From contig JAAZBI010000036.1 of assembly GCA_012513875.1 (NCBI GenBank), positions 1 through 17,321 of the forward strand: a stretch of 17,321 nucleotides of DNA, given 5' to 3'. Position numbers and translations under genes: made by a program. Each line of letters starts with the position of its first letter. Within the stretch, counting starts at the first letter, position 1. Below are positions 5,945-14,114 of this stretch, one piece after another. Source of the DNA: Mollicutes bacterium (GTDB lineage Bacteria; Bacillota_I; Bacilli_A; RF39; UBA660). The notes under the pieces were generated by a model. The model was not told the origin of the DNA and did not search any database. It was given only the letters and a program-made list of their open reading frames with translations.

Positions 5945-8440
5945 ATGAAAAACATAGTAGAGAGAATTAGTGATTATGCATTAGAAGAAATAATGGGAGA
6001 ACGTTTTGGCCGTTATTGTAAAACAATTATCCAAAACCGTGCTATTCCTGATGTTCGTGATGGTTTAAAACCAGTTCAAAGAAGAATTTTATATTCAATG
6101 TATCGAGAAAAAAACACTTATGATAAGCCTTATCATAAAAGCGCTCGTGCTTTAGGACCAATCATTGGTAAATATCATCCACATGGTGATAGTAGCATTT
6201 ATGAAGCGATGGTTAGAATGAGTCAATCATGGAAGATGAAAAACCCTTATATTGATATGCATGGTAATAATGGATCAATTGATGGTGATTCACCAGCAGC
6301 TTATCGTTATACAGAGTCAAGATTATCAAAAATTAGTGAAGAATTATTAAAAGATATCGATAAAAATACAGTTATCTTTTCACCTAATTATGATGATTCT
6401 TTATTAGAACCGACAGTTTTACCAGCTAAATATCCTAATCTATTAGTTAATGGAGCTATGGGGATAAGTGCTGGTTATGCAACAAATATTCCTCCTCATA
6501 ATTTAGGAGAAATAGTGGACGCAACTATTTATCGAATTGATCATCCAGATTGTTTATTAGATAATATTTTAGAATTAGTTAAAGGTCCTGATTTTCCTAC
6601 TGGTGGAATAGTCGAAGGAAAAGAAGGATTAAATCAGGCTTATAAAACAGGTCGAGGCAAGATCATTGTCAAAGCTAAATACATAATTACTAAAGATCAA
6701 ATAATTATTAATGAAATTCCTTATGAAGTAAATAAGGCGTCTTTAATATCTAGAATTAATGATATACGTATCGATAAAAAAATCGAAGGTATGGTAGATG
6801 CTCGAGATGAGTCTGATAAAGAAGGATTAAGAATTGTTATCGATTTAAAAAAAGATGCTAATAAAGATATTATTATTAATTATTTGTTAAAGAATACCGA
6901 ATTACAAATATCATTTAATTTTAACATGGTAGCAATTGTCGATCGACATCCTCGTTTGTTAGGAATTCTAAGTATTTTAGATAGTTATTTATCTTTTCAA
7001 AAAGAAGTTATTTTAAATAGGACACATTTTGATTTAGATCATTTTTCAGCACGTTTACATATTGTTGAAGGTATGATGAAAGCTTTAGATATTTTGGATG
7101 AAGTTATTAAAACGATTCGTTCCAGCAAAAATAAAGCAGATGCTCAAGAAAACTTAGTTAGAGAATATGATTTTACAATGGAACAAGCTGTAGCAATCGT
7201 TATGTTACAATTATATCGTTTAACTAATACAGATGTTAAAGCATTACAAGAAGAACAGACGAATCTTTTAAAATTAATTGCTTTTTTAAATAAAATATTA
7301 AGTGATAAAACCACTTTGAAAAAAGTAATGAAAGATGAATTGTTAAAAATTAAAAAAGAATATGATGTTGAAAGATTAACAGAAATAAGAGATGAAATAA
7401 CTGAAATTAAAATTGATACAATTGATTTAATTCCAAAAGAAGATGTCATTGTTGCAATTTCAAAAGATGGTTATGTGAAGAGAGTTTCTAATCGTAGTTA
7501 TTCAGCTAGTGAAGGAGAGACTTTATTAAAAGATGGTGATTATTTAATTGGATTATATAAAGTTAATACCTTAGATACAGTATTATTATTTACTGATTTA
7601 GGTAATTATTTATATGTTCCTGTTTATGAAATTCCAGATACAAAATGGAAAGATTTAGGTAAACATATTAGTAATCTTATTTCATTAAGTTCTGAAGAAA
7701 ACATTATTTATTCTTTACCTGTTTCAGAATTTACCAATGATGAACAAATAACTTTCTTTACTAAAAATGGAATGATAAAAAGAACTAATTTATCAGAGTT
7801 TAAAGTTAGTCGTTATTCAAAAGCAATGTCTTGCTTGAAGTTAAAAGATAAAGACAAAGTCATTAAAATTACTAATGAAAAAGGAAACAACATTTTAGTT
7901 ATTACTAAAAATGGATATGCTTTAAATTTCAAAACCGAAGAAGTTAGTTTAGTTGGTATTAAAGCTAGTGGAGTTAAAGCAATTAGTTTGAAAGCAGATC
8001 AAGTTGTCGGGGGTCATTTATTTGATGAAGATAGTCGTTTATTAGCAATCTTTACTGATAAAGGGACTGGAAAAAGAATCAAATTAACTGAAATAGATAC
8101 TATGAGTAGAACGAGAAAAGGAATTAGAATTATCAAAGATGTTAAAACTAACCCACATTCTATTATTACAACTTTCTTAACAGAAAGCCGTAATAGTTTT
8201 GGAGTTATTATTAATGATAAAACAATAACCTTAAAAGCTAGTGAAGTTACTATTATGGATAAAAACAGTATTGGAAGTACTTTGATTAAAGGCAAAATTA
8301 AAGCTATTTTTGAAGAACAAAGCTTGGAAGAAACTAAAGTTGTAGAAGAATCTAAAGAAGTAGAACAATTATCTTTATTGGATGTAGATAAAGATCTAAA
8401 AGATATTAATAACGTTCTAAAAGATATCAAAATAGATTAA
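5945..8440 (+). CDS. parC: DNA topoisomerase IV subunit A
   Basis: The DNA-cleaving subunit of topoisomerase IV. The 831-residue protein starts with the breakage-reunion domain; the catalytic tyrosine is Tyr122 in Arg-Tyr-Thr-Glu. The quinolone-determining loop reads HPHGDSSIYE with Ser83 and Glu87, the residues usual in drug-sensitive enzymes (numbering happens to match GyrA). NNGSIDGD and the LLVNGAMGISAGYATNIPPH block follow. A beta-pinwheel C-terminal domain begins near residue 495. ParC is preferred over GyrA because the pinwheel lacks a GyrA-box (QRRGGRG-like) and carries SEGETLLKDGDYLI in its place, and because parE is adjacent. The last 45 or so residues are an acidic Glu/Lys/Val tail beyond the pinwheel. 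SD is AAGGATGTGA just before ATG 5945. Confidence 0.95.
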   Translation: MKNIVERISDYALEEIMGERFGRYCKTIIQNRAIPDVRDGLKPVQRRILYSMYREKNTYDKPYHKSARALGPIIGKYHPHGDSSIYEAMVRMSQSWKMKNPYIDMHGNNGSIDGDSPAAYRYTESRLSKISEELLKDIDKNTVIFSPNYDDSLLEPTVLPAKYPNLLVNGAMGISAGYATNIPPHNLGEIVDATIYRIDHPDCLLDNILELVKGPDFPTGGIVEGKEGLNQAYKTGRGKIIVKAKYIITKDQIIINEIPYEVNKASLISRINDIRIDKKIEGMVDARDESDKEGLRIVIDLKKDANKDIIINYLLKNTELQISFNFNMVAIVDRHPRLLGILSILDSYLSFQKEVILNRTHFDLDHFSARLHIVEGMMKALDILDEVIKTIRSSKNKADAQENLVREYDFTMEQAVAIVMLQLYRLTNTDVKALQEEQTNLLKLIAFLNKILSDKTTLKKVMKDELLKIKKEYDVERLTEIRDEITEIKIDTIDLIPKEDVIVAISKDGYVKRVSNRSYSASEGETLLKDGDYLIGLYKVNTLDTVLLFTDLGNYLYVPVYEIPDTKWKDLGKHISNLISLSSEENIIYSLPVSEFTNDEQITFFTKNGMIKRTNLSEFKVSRYSKAMSCLKLKDKDKVIKITNEKGNNILVITKNGYALNFKTEEVSLVGIKASGVKAISLKADQVVGGHLFDEDSRLLAIFTDKGTGKRIKLTEIDTMSRTRKGIRIIKDVKTNPHSIITTFLTESRNSFGVIINDKTITLKASEVTIMDKNSIGSTLIKGKIKAIFEEQSLEETKVVEESKEVEQLSLLDVDKDLKDINNVLKDIKID

Positions 8441-8449
8441 GGAGTAATT

Positions 8450-8992
8450 ATGAGAGTTATTAGTGGTTTATATAAAAATCGATTATTAAAAGGTGATGAT
8501 TTATTAGGAACTAGACCAACTATGGCTCGAGTTAAAGAATCTTTAATAGCATTAATTCAAGATTGTATTAAAGATGCTGTTGTTTTAGATTTATTCGCTG
8601 GTTCTGGTTCTTTAGGAATTGAAGCATTAAGTAATCAAGCAAAGATGTGTTATTTTTGTGATAAAAATAACAAAGCTGGAGAAATAATTAAATCTAATCT
8701 TAAAACTTTAAATGTTAATTTATTTAAAGTTTTAATTAAAGATTATCAAATTTGTTTAAAAAATTTTTTTCAAGATAAATTAAAATTTGATATTGTTTTC
8801 TTAGATCCTCCATATCATGAGAACATGTTGAAGAAGGCAATTGATTTAATTTTAGATTATGAATTACTTAATAAAGAATCTTTACTAGTGTGTGAAACAG
8901 ATATTAAATTAGAAGAATTAGATAAATTAAAAATATGGAAACAAAAAAAATATGGAGATAAATATATTACGATTTATCGCTTAAAGGAGTGA
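8450..8992 (+). CDS. rsmD: 16S rRNA (guanine(966)-N(2))-methyltransferase RsmD
   Basis: A SAM-dependent enzyme that methylates N2 of G966 (E. coli numbering) in 16S rRNA during 30S assembly. The 180-residue length is normal. It starts MRVISGLYKNR, followed by the family Arg-Pro-Thr-x-x-Arg-Val-Lys-Glu-Ser (22-31), the SAM loop DLFAGSGSLGIEAL at 47-60, and the N6/N2-methyltransferase Asp-Pro-Pro-Tyr motif at 119-122. The AAGGAG SD (8439-8444) overlaps the parC stop, and the stop of rsmD lies inside the murG SD, so it is embedded in one transcript. In many Firmicutes rsmD is followed by coaD; here it is followed directly by murG. Confidence 0.94.
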   Translation: MRVISGLYKNRLLKGDDLLGTRPTMARVKESLIALIQDCIKDAVVLDLFAGSGSLGIEALSNQAKMCYFCDKNNKAGEIIKSNLKTLNVNLFKVLIKDYQICLKNFFQDKLKFDIVFLDPPYHENMLKKAIDLILDYELLNKESLLVCETDIKLEELDKLKIWKQKKYGDKYITIYRLKE

Positions 8993-8996
8993 AAAA

Positions 8997-10064
8997 ATGA
9001 AAATAATTATTAGTGCTGGTGGAACTGGTGGCCATATTTTTCCTGCTTTAGCGGTTATTAACAAAATCAAAGAAAAAGATAAGAAAGCAGAGTTTTTATA
9101 TATAGGAACTCATAATCGTATGGAAAAAGATTTGATTCCTCAAAAAAATATTCCATATTTATCATTAGAAACTTATGGCTTGAAAAGAAATAAGATTTTT
9201 AAAAACATTAAAACATTTTATTGTCTATTCAAGGCTTATTTAAAATCTAAAAAGATAATTAGAGAATTTAAACCAGATGTTATTATTGGATTGGGTGGTT
9301 ATGTTACTTTACCAGTTATTTATGCAGGGCATAAATTAAAAGTGAAAACTATTATCCATGAACAAAATAACGTTTTAGGCAAAACAAATCAATTTTTAGC
9401 AAAATATGCAGATATTTTAGCAATATCTTTTCCTAATACTCAAGGTATAGAAAAATTTAAATCTAAAACAGTTTATACGGGTAATCCTAGTAGTGAAGAA
9501 GCATTAAAAGTTAAAAAGTTTGATAAAACAAAGTTAGGATTTACTAAAGAAAAAAAATTAATTATCTTTGTAATGGGTTCTTTAGGTTCTTATCAAATAA
9601 ATCAACAAATGAAGAAGATAATTCCTTCATTAAAAAAACAACCCTATGAAGTTTTATTTGTTACAGGTCATAATTATTATTCTGAATATGAAAAATTACA
9701 ATCAAAAAATATAAAGATAGTTCCTTTTATTGACAATTTAACAGCTTTGATGAAAAGCTCAGATTTAATTGTTTCTAGAGCAGGTGCAACAATAATTAGT
9801 GAGATTACAGCTTTGTCAATTCCAAGCATTTTAATTCCAAGTGTTCACGTTACAGACAATCATCAATTTAAAAATGCTCAAGCTTTAATAAAAGAGAAGG
9901 CTGCTTATTTATTGGAAGAAAACGATTTTAATGAAAAGAAATTAATTTCTTTAATAAATAAAGTTTTAGCTGATGAACCTAAACTTAAAGAATTGAAAAA
10001 AGCTTTAATTAAGTTTCAAATTAAAGATAGTGCTCAAAAAATTTATGATTTAATCAAGAAATAG
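8997..10064 (+). CDS. murG: Lipid II-forming GlcNAc transferase MurG
   Basis: Transfers GlcNAc from UDP-GlcNAc to lipid I, making lipid II on the inner face of the membrane. The 355-residue GT-B (GT28) protein has the first glycine loop GGTGGHIFPALA (8-19), a basic-hydrophobic membrane-contact stretch (about 61-90), a second GLGGY loop (98-102), HEQN (121-124), then the C-terminal UDP-sugar site: FVMGSLGS (191-198), VPFID (242-246), SRAGA (260-264) with Glu269, and NHQFKNA (288-294). SD AAAGGAGTGA ends four bases before ATG 8997 and contains the rsmD stop. The murB gene follows after 10 bases. Confidence 0.96.
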   Translation: MKIIISAGGTGGHIFPALAVINKIKEKDKKAEFLYIGTHNRMEKDLIPQKNIPYLSLETYGLKRNKIFKNIKTFYCLFKAYLKSKKIIREFKPDVIIGLGGYVTLPVIYAGHKLKVKTIIHEQNNVLGKTNQFLAKYADILAISFPNTQGIEKFKSKTVYTGNPSSEEALKVKKFDKTKLGFTKEKKLIIFVMGSLGSYQINQQMKKIIPSLKKQPYEVLFVTGHNYYSEYEKLQSKNIKIVPFIDNLTALMKSSDLIVSRAGATIISEITALSIPSILIPSVHVTDNHQFKNAQALIKEKAAYLLEENDFNEKKLISLINKVLADEPKLKELKKALIKFQIKDSAQKIYDLIKK

Positions 10065-10074
10065 AGGAGACAAA

Positions 10075-10980
10075 ATGAAAGAAATAATTAAATTAATCAA
10101 ACAAAAAAAGATTGGAGATTTTTTACTTGATGAATCATTGAAAAATCAAACCACTTATAAAGTTGGAGGAAAAGCATCTGTAATAGTTTTTCCTAAAAAT
10201 GTTGAAAAATTAATTGAGTTATTAAAACTAGTTAAGAATAATAATTTAAAATATAAAGTTTTAGGTAAAGGATCTAATGTTATTTTTAGTGATCGAGATT
10301 ATCGAGGAGTTATTATTAAATTAGATAAATTTAATAATATTGAAATAAACAATAATTATGTTACAGCTGGAGCTGGTTTACCTTTAATACCTTTAGCGTA
10401 TAAAGTTTCAAAAATGGGATTATCTGGTTTAGAATTTGCTACTGGTATTCCTGGAACCTTGGGTGGAGCAATCTATATGAATGCTGGAGCGTATAAGTCA
10501 GATATGGGATATATAACAGAAAGTGTTAAAGTTTTAACTCCTGAATATGAAGTTAAAGAAATATTCAATAAAGATTTAAATTTTCATTATCGTGATTCTT
10601 TTTTTCAACATAATTCAGGATATATTTGTTTAGAAGTGAGAATGGTTTTGAAAAAAGGTGATTCAAAAGAAATATTAAGTGTTATTGAAGATAGAAAACA
10701 AAGAAGACTAATGAGTCAACCTTTAGAATATCCTAGTGCTGGTTCAGTTTTTAGAAATCCAGAAAACGATTTTGCTGGAAGATTAATTGAAGAATTAGGA
10801 TTTAAAGGTTATCGAAAAGGTGGGGCAGAAGTTAGTGAAAAACATGCCAATTTCATCGTTAATCGAGATCACGCTACAGCTGAAGACGTTTATGAATTAA
10901 TTACTGAAATAAAAGATAAAGTTAAAAAGAATTATCAAATAGATTTAAAAGTAGAACAAGAATTTGTTAATTGGGAGTAA
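10075..10980 (+). CDS. murB: UDP-N-acetylenolpyruvoylglucosamine reductase MurB
   Basis: An FAD enzyme that uses NADPH to reduce UDP-GlcNAc-enolpyruvate to UDP-MurNAc, the second committed step of peptidoglycan precursor synthesis. The 301-residue protein shows the FAD-binding blocks YKVGGKA (28-34), LGKGSNVIFSD (63-73) and GLEFATGIPGTLGGAIYMNAG (118-138), Tyr-Arg-Asp-Ser at 172-175 with the substrate arginine Arg173, and the proton-donor serine Ser224 in AGSVFRNP. Glu296 near the end aligns with the family's catalytic glutamate, by my eye. The short form of 300 residues is the type II MurB usual in Firmicutes. GAGGAG, overlapping the murG stop, is the SD. Confidence 0.95.
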   Translation: MKEIIKLIKQKKIGDFLLDESLKNQTTYKVGGKASVIVFPKNVEKLIELLKLVKNNNLKYKVLGKGSNVIFSDRDYRGVIIKLDKFNNIEINNNYVTAGAGLPLIPLAYKVSKMGLSGLEFATGIPGTLGGAIYMNAGAYKSDMGYITESVKVLTPEYEVKEIFNKDLNFHYRDSFFQHNSGYICLEVRMVLKKGDSKEILSVIEDRKQRRLMSQPLEYPSAGSVFRNPENDFAGRLIEELGFKGYRKGGAEVSEKHANFIVNRDHATAEDVYELITEIKDKVKKNYQIDLKVEQEFVNWE

Positions 10981-10983
10981 TCT

Positions 10984-11658
10984 ATGAAAAAAACAAAAAC
11001 AAGAAAAAAATTTAATTTATTAAAGTTTTTAATTATTGCTATGGTTATCTATATCATAGGTTTTCTTGTTTATTCTTTTTTTACTTTTCCAATTAAAAAT
11101 ATCAGAGTTTATAATTCAACTATTTTGTCTGATCAAGAAATATTAAGAATCAGTAAAATTGATGATTATCCTAGTTTTTTCTTAACAAGTAAATCAGCAA
11201 TTGAAAAGAAATTAAAAAATAACGATTATATTAAAGATGTTATTGTTAGAAAAAAATGGTTAGGAGTTATTGAAATTGAAATAATTGAAAAAAAGATTTT
11301 GTTTTTTGATATTGCATCTAATAAATTAGTATTGGAAGGCAATCATAAAGTTGATCCAATTAATCAATCTTATCCAGTCTTATCTGATTCTTTACCAACA
11401 GAAATTTATTTAAAATTTGAAAAGAAAATGGAATTATTAGAAGAAGATGTTTTGTTTAAAATATCAGAAATTAAATATGTACCTAATGAAGTAGATGAAG
11501 AAAGATTTTTATTTATTATGAGCGATGGTAATTATGTGTACCTTACTTTATATACTTTTGATAAAGTTAATAAATACAACGTTATTATTGAATCTTTAGA
11601 GAAAAAAAGAGGAATTCTTTATTTAGATTCTGGTAATTATTTTAAAGTATTAGATTAA
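10984..11658 (+). CDS. ftsQ: Divisome protein FtsQ/DivIB
   Basis: A single-pass membrane protein that bridges early and late divisome parts through FtsL/FtsB-type partners. The 224-residue product has a lysine-rich cytosolic start, one hydrophobic segment (about 13-34), then an FPIKNIRVYNS start of the POTRA domain (about 35-103), including the Lys-Lys-Trp stretch and IEIEIIEKK end, and a beta domain to the C-terminus. Similarity is by architecture and position after murB, since FtsQ/DivIB sequences drift quickly. ATG 10984 follows the murB stop by three bases, with GGGAG inside the murB end as SD. It is probably the last gene of the parE transcript. Confidence 0.88.
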   Translation: MKKTKTRKKFNLLKFLIIAMVIYIIGFLVYSFFTFPIKNIRVYNSTILSDQEILRISKIDDYPSFFLTSKSAIEKKLKNNDYIKDVIVRKKWLGVIEIEIIEKKILFFDIASNKLVLEGNHKVDPINQSYPVLSDSLPTEIYLKFEKKMELLEEDVLFKISEIKYVPNEVDEERFLFIMSDGNYVYLTLYTFDKVNKYNVIIESLEKKRGILYLDSGNYFKVLD

Positions 11659-11673
11659 TTAAAAAAAATATAG

Positions 11674-11679
11674 TATAAT
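11674..11679 (+). promoter_or_regulatory. Possible promoter for ftsA-ftsZ
   Basis: A perfect TATAAT -10 hexamer lies in the 47-base gap between ftsQ and ftsA. The preceding bases are AG rather than TG plus one, so it is not an extended -10, and no -35 is evident at 16-18 bp. Transcription from here would start near 11686, leaving a leader that includes the AAGGGTGA SD. There is no clear terminator between ftsQ and ftsA, so read-through from parE is also likely. Confidence 0.4.
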
Positions 11680-11705
11680 GAATATTAATATAAGGGTGAT
11701 TGCTA

Positions 11706-12953
11706 ATGAGAAAAATATATACAGCGATTGATTTAGGTTCAGATAGTATTAAAATTGTAGTTGGTGAAATGTTTAGAGAAAAACTAAACGTTTTAGCAGC
11801 TGTTTTAACACCCTCTAAAGGTATAAAGAGAGGATTAATTGTCGATGCTAATGAAGCAATTAGTTCTTTGAAAACAGCTATTGAAAAAGTCGAGGGTAAA
11901 TTGGGAATTAGAATTAAAAGAGCAATCGTTAATTATGATTCTCATAATCTTGTTTTTGAGGATGCAGATGGTTATTCAACTTTAACTAATCAAGAAAATA
12001 AAGTATATGGTGAAGATGTAACGAGATGTTTACAAGCTTGTGTTTATAATAAAATTTCTGAAGATGAAGAATTAGTTAATGTTTTGCCAATTGATTTTTG
12101 TTTGGATGGTAAATCAGGAATTAGAGATCCTAAGGGAATGGTAGGAAAAAAATTAGGTGTCAGAGCATTGCTAATCAAAACTCATAAAAAGAAATCGTAT
12201 TCAATTATAACTATTTTAGAAAGTTTAGGGATTGAAGTAGTAGATACTTATATTACTCCAATTGGAGATTATTATGCTTATGCAGAAAAAGAATTTGAAA
12301 AACAAACTGGAGCAATTATTAATATTGGAGCAGATATAACAACAGTTAGTGTTTATGAAAAAGGGTTATTAAAAGACGCTAAAATAATTCCTCTTGGTGG
12401 TAACAATATCGATAACGATCTTGTTTATTTGTTGAAAATAAAAAACGAAGATGCTAAACTAATAAAGGAAACTTTTGCTTTAGCAAACAAGAGTTATGCT
12501 CAAAACACTGAAGTTTATGAAGTGTTTGATCGTTTTAAAAAAGAAATTAAATTGAATCAATTTGAAATTTCTGATATAGTAATGTCAAGAGTGATAGAAA
12601 TTTTAAAATTTTCAAAAAAACAAATTTCACTCTTAACAAAACAAGAAAATAGTTATATAATAGTAACAGGTGGTACGAGTGAACTGCTTAGTATGACTTC
12701 TTTAGTAAAAGAAGTCTTAGGTGATAAAGCAAAAGTGGGGAACATCGATATTATTGGTATTAGAGATAATCGTTATGCTTCTTTATTAGGAATGATTAAA
12801 TATTTCCATTATAAATTGAGTTTAAAAGCTAAAGAATATACGATGTTTAATCAAGAAGATTTAGAAGATTTAATAACAAATAAGTCAAAAACAATTGAAT
12901 TAAAAGAAGATTCTGTTTTAAATAAAGTTTTTGGATACTTTTTTGATAAATAA
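11706..12953 (+). CDS. ftsA: Cell division protein FtsA
   Basis: An actin-like ATPase that anchors FtsZ filaments to the membrane. The 415-residue protein has the phosphate-1 loop AIDLGSDSIK (7-16), the FtsA-specific 1C domain (about 83-160), phosphate-2 NIGADITTVSVYEKG (206-220) and the adenosine motif IIVTGGTSEL (318-327). The C-terminus, about residues 402-415, is a short helix with alternating Val/Leu/Phe/Tyr and Lys/Asp, fitting the amphipathic membrane-targeting sequence. ATG 11706 is preferred to an in-frame TTG at 11700 because AAGGGTGA at 11692-11699 is then properly spaced. The ftsZ gene follows after 14 bases. Confidence 0.94.
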   Translation: MRKIYTAIDLGSDSIKIVVGEMFREKLNVLAAVLTPSKGIKRGLIVDANEAISSLKTAIEKVEGKLGIRIKRAIVNYDSHNLVFEDADGYSTLTNQENKVYGEDVTRCLQACVYNKISEDEELVNVLPIDFCLDGKSGIRDPKGMVGKKLGVRALLIKTHKKKSYSIITILESLGIEVVDTYITPIGDYYAYAEKEFEKQTGAIINIGADITTVSVYEKGLLKDAKIIPLGGNNIDNDLVYLLKIKNEDAKLIKETFALANKSYAQNTEVYEVFDRFKKEIKLNQFEISDIVMSRVIEILKFSKKQISLLTKQENSYIIVTGGTSELLSMTSLVKEVLGDKAKVGNIDIIGIRDNRYASLLGMIKYFHYKLSLKAKEYTMFNQEDLEDLITNKSKTIELKEDSVLNKVFGYFFDK

Positions 12954-12967
12954 TAGGAGGAAATAAC

Positions 12968-14026
12968 ATGTTAGGATTAGAAATCGATCAAATTGCAAAA
13001 ATAAAAGTTATTGGTGTTGGTGGAGCTGGAACAAATGCTGTTAATCGAATGATTGACTCAGGAGTTAAAGGTGTAGAATTTGTAGTAGTTAATACAGATT
13101 TACAAGCATTAAACAGTTCAAAAGCTCCAAATAAAATTCAAATTGGAGAAAAATTAACCCACGGTTTAGGAGCTGGAGAAAATCCTACAATAGGTAGAGA
13201 AGCTGCATTAGAATCTAAAGAAGCTTTAAAAGAAGCTTTAAAAGGTGCTAATATGGTTTTCATTACTTGTGGAATGGGTGGAGGAACTGGGACAGGAGCT
13301 GCTCCAATTATCGCTGAAATTTCACAAAGTTTAGGAGCATTAACAGTTGGAATAGTTACTAAACCTTTTAATTTTGAAGGTAAAAAGAGAAAAAGCCAAT
13401 CTGAATCAGGTTTAGATGAATTAAAGAAAAATGTTGATACATTGATTATCATTCCTAATGAAAGATTAAAAGAAATAATTGATAAATCAACAGGATTAAT
13501 CGATTCTTTCCGTGAAGTAGATAATGTATTGAGACGTGGTGTTCAATCAATTTCTGATTTGATAGCAGTTACTGGATTAGTAAACTTAGACTTTGCTGAT
13601 GTTAAAGCCATTATGCAAAATAGTGGTAACGCATTAATTGGTATTGGTCTTGGTTCTGGAGAAAATAGAGCGATTGAAGCTGCTAAACAAGCTGTTTCTA
13701 GTCCTTTATTAGAGACTTCTATTGTTGGAGCTCGTAATGCAATTATTAATATTACAGGTGGTTCTAACCTTTCATTATTTGAAGTAGAAGATGCAGCTGA
13801 AGTTATTCGTTCTGCAGCCAATACAGATATCAATATTATCTTTGGAGCAGTTATTAATGAAGCTTTAAATGATGAAGTTGTAGTTACTGTTATTGCAACA
13901 GGATTTGATGAAGCTAGTACAATTGATACTTATCAAGAAGTAATGATGAATGAAGAACCAAGTGAAGTTTTAGATAATTATTCATCAGAATTAGATATTC
14001 CATCATTTTTAAGAAAAAAAGAATAA
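12968..14026 (+). CDS. ftsZ: Cell division protein FtsZ
   Basis: The tubulin-like GTPase that forms the division ring. The 352-residue protein has the N-terminal Val-Ile-Gly-Val-Gly-Gly-Ala-Gly loop (14-21), VNTDLQAL (41-48), the tubulin signature GMGGGTGTGAAP (102-113), and the T7 loop NLDFADVKAIM (206-216) whose acidic residues complete the neighbour's active site. The core ends near residue 313; a linker of only about 27 residues leads to the conserved tail ELDIPSFLRKK (341-351), which binds FtsA. The short linker makes the protein about 30 residues shorter than B. subtilis FtsZ. TAGGAGG at 12954-12960 is the strongest SD in the division genes. A clear terminator follows. Confidence 0.97.
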   Translation: MLGLEIDQIAKIKVIGVGGAGTNAVNRMIDSGVKGVEFVVVNTDLQALNSSKAPNKIQIGEKLTHGLGAGENPTIGREAALESKEALKEALKGANMVFITCGMGGGTGTGAAPIIAEISQSLGALTVGIVTKPFNFEGKKRKSQSESGLDELKKNVDTLIIIPNERLKEIIDKSTGLIDSFREVDNVLRRGVQSISDLIAVTGLVNLDFADVKAIMQNSGNALIGIGLGSGENRAIEAAKQAVSSPLLETSIVGARNAIINITGGSNLSLFEVEDAAEVIRSAANTDINIIFGAVINEALNDEVVVTVIATGFDEASTIDTYQEVMMNEEPSEVLDNYSSELDIPSFLRKKE

Positions 14027-14050
14027 AAGTTCGTTAAGAACTTTTTTTTT
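14025..14050 (+). terminator. Strong intrinsic terminator after ftsZ
   Basis: Arms 14025-14032 and 14038-14045 form a perfect 8-bp stem closed by a C-G pair, with a GTTAA loop and a T run through 14050. The stem starts within the ftsZ stop codon. It is the best-formed terminator in the window and marks the end of the ftsA-ftsZ transcript. Confidence 0.8.
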
Positions 14051-14090
14051 GTCTAATTTTGTCTTTGTTAAAGAATTAAAAGAAAAAATA

Positions 14091-14099
14091 TGCTATGAT
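14091..14099 (+). promoter_or_regulatory. Possible extended -10 promoter for ftsW
   Basis: TGCTATGAT matches an extended -10 with one mismatch in the hexamer (TATGAT at 14094-14099). It follows the ftsZ terminator, where a new promoter is needed. The predicted transcript start near 14106 leaves a leader of only about 9 bases, which would cut into the TGGTGAT SD at 14105-14111, so either the start is slightly earlier or a promoter elsewhere in 14050-14090 is used. Confidence 0.4.
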
Positions 14100-14114
14100 T
14101 TAAATGGTGATAAT

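Noticed and set aside
5024..8430. Minus-strand open frames within parE and parC (5024-5317, 7144-7449, 8014-8430)
   Set aside because: Ser/Leu/Ile-rich shadows of well-conserved + strand genes; no independent promoter, SD or domain.
13138..13833. Minus-strand open frames within ftsZ (13138-13452, 13543-13833)
   Set aside because: Antisense shadows of the conserved FtsZ core; Pro/Ala-rich products arise from reversed Gly/Ala codons.
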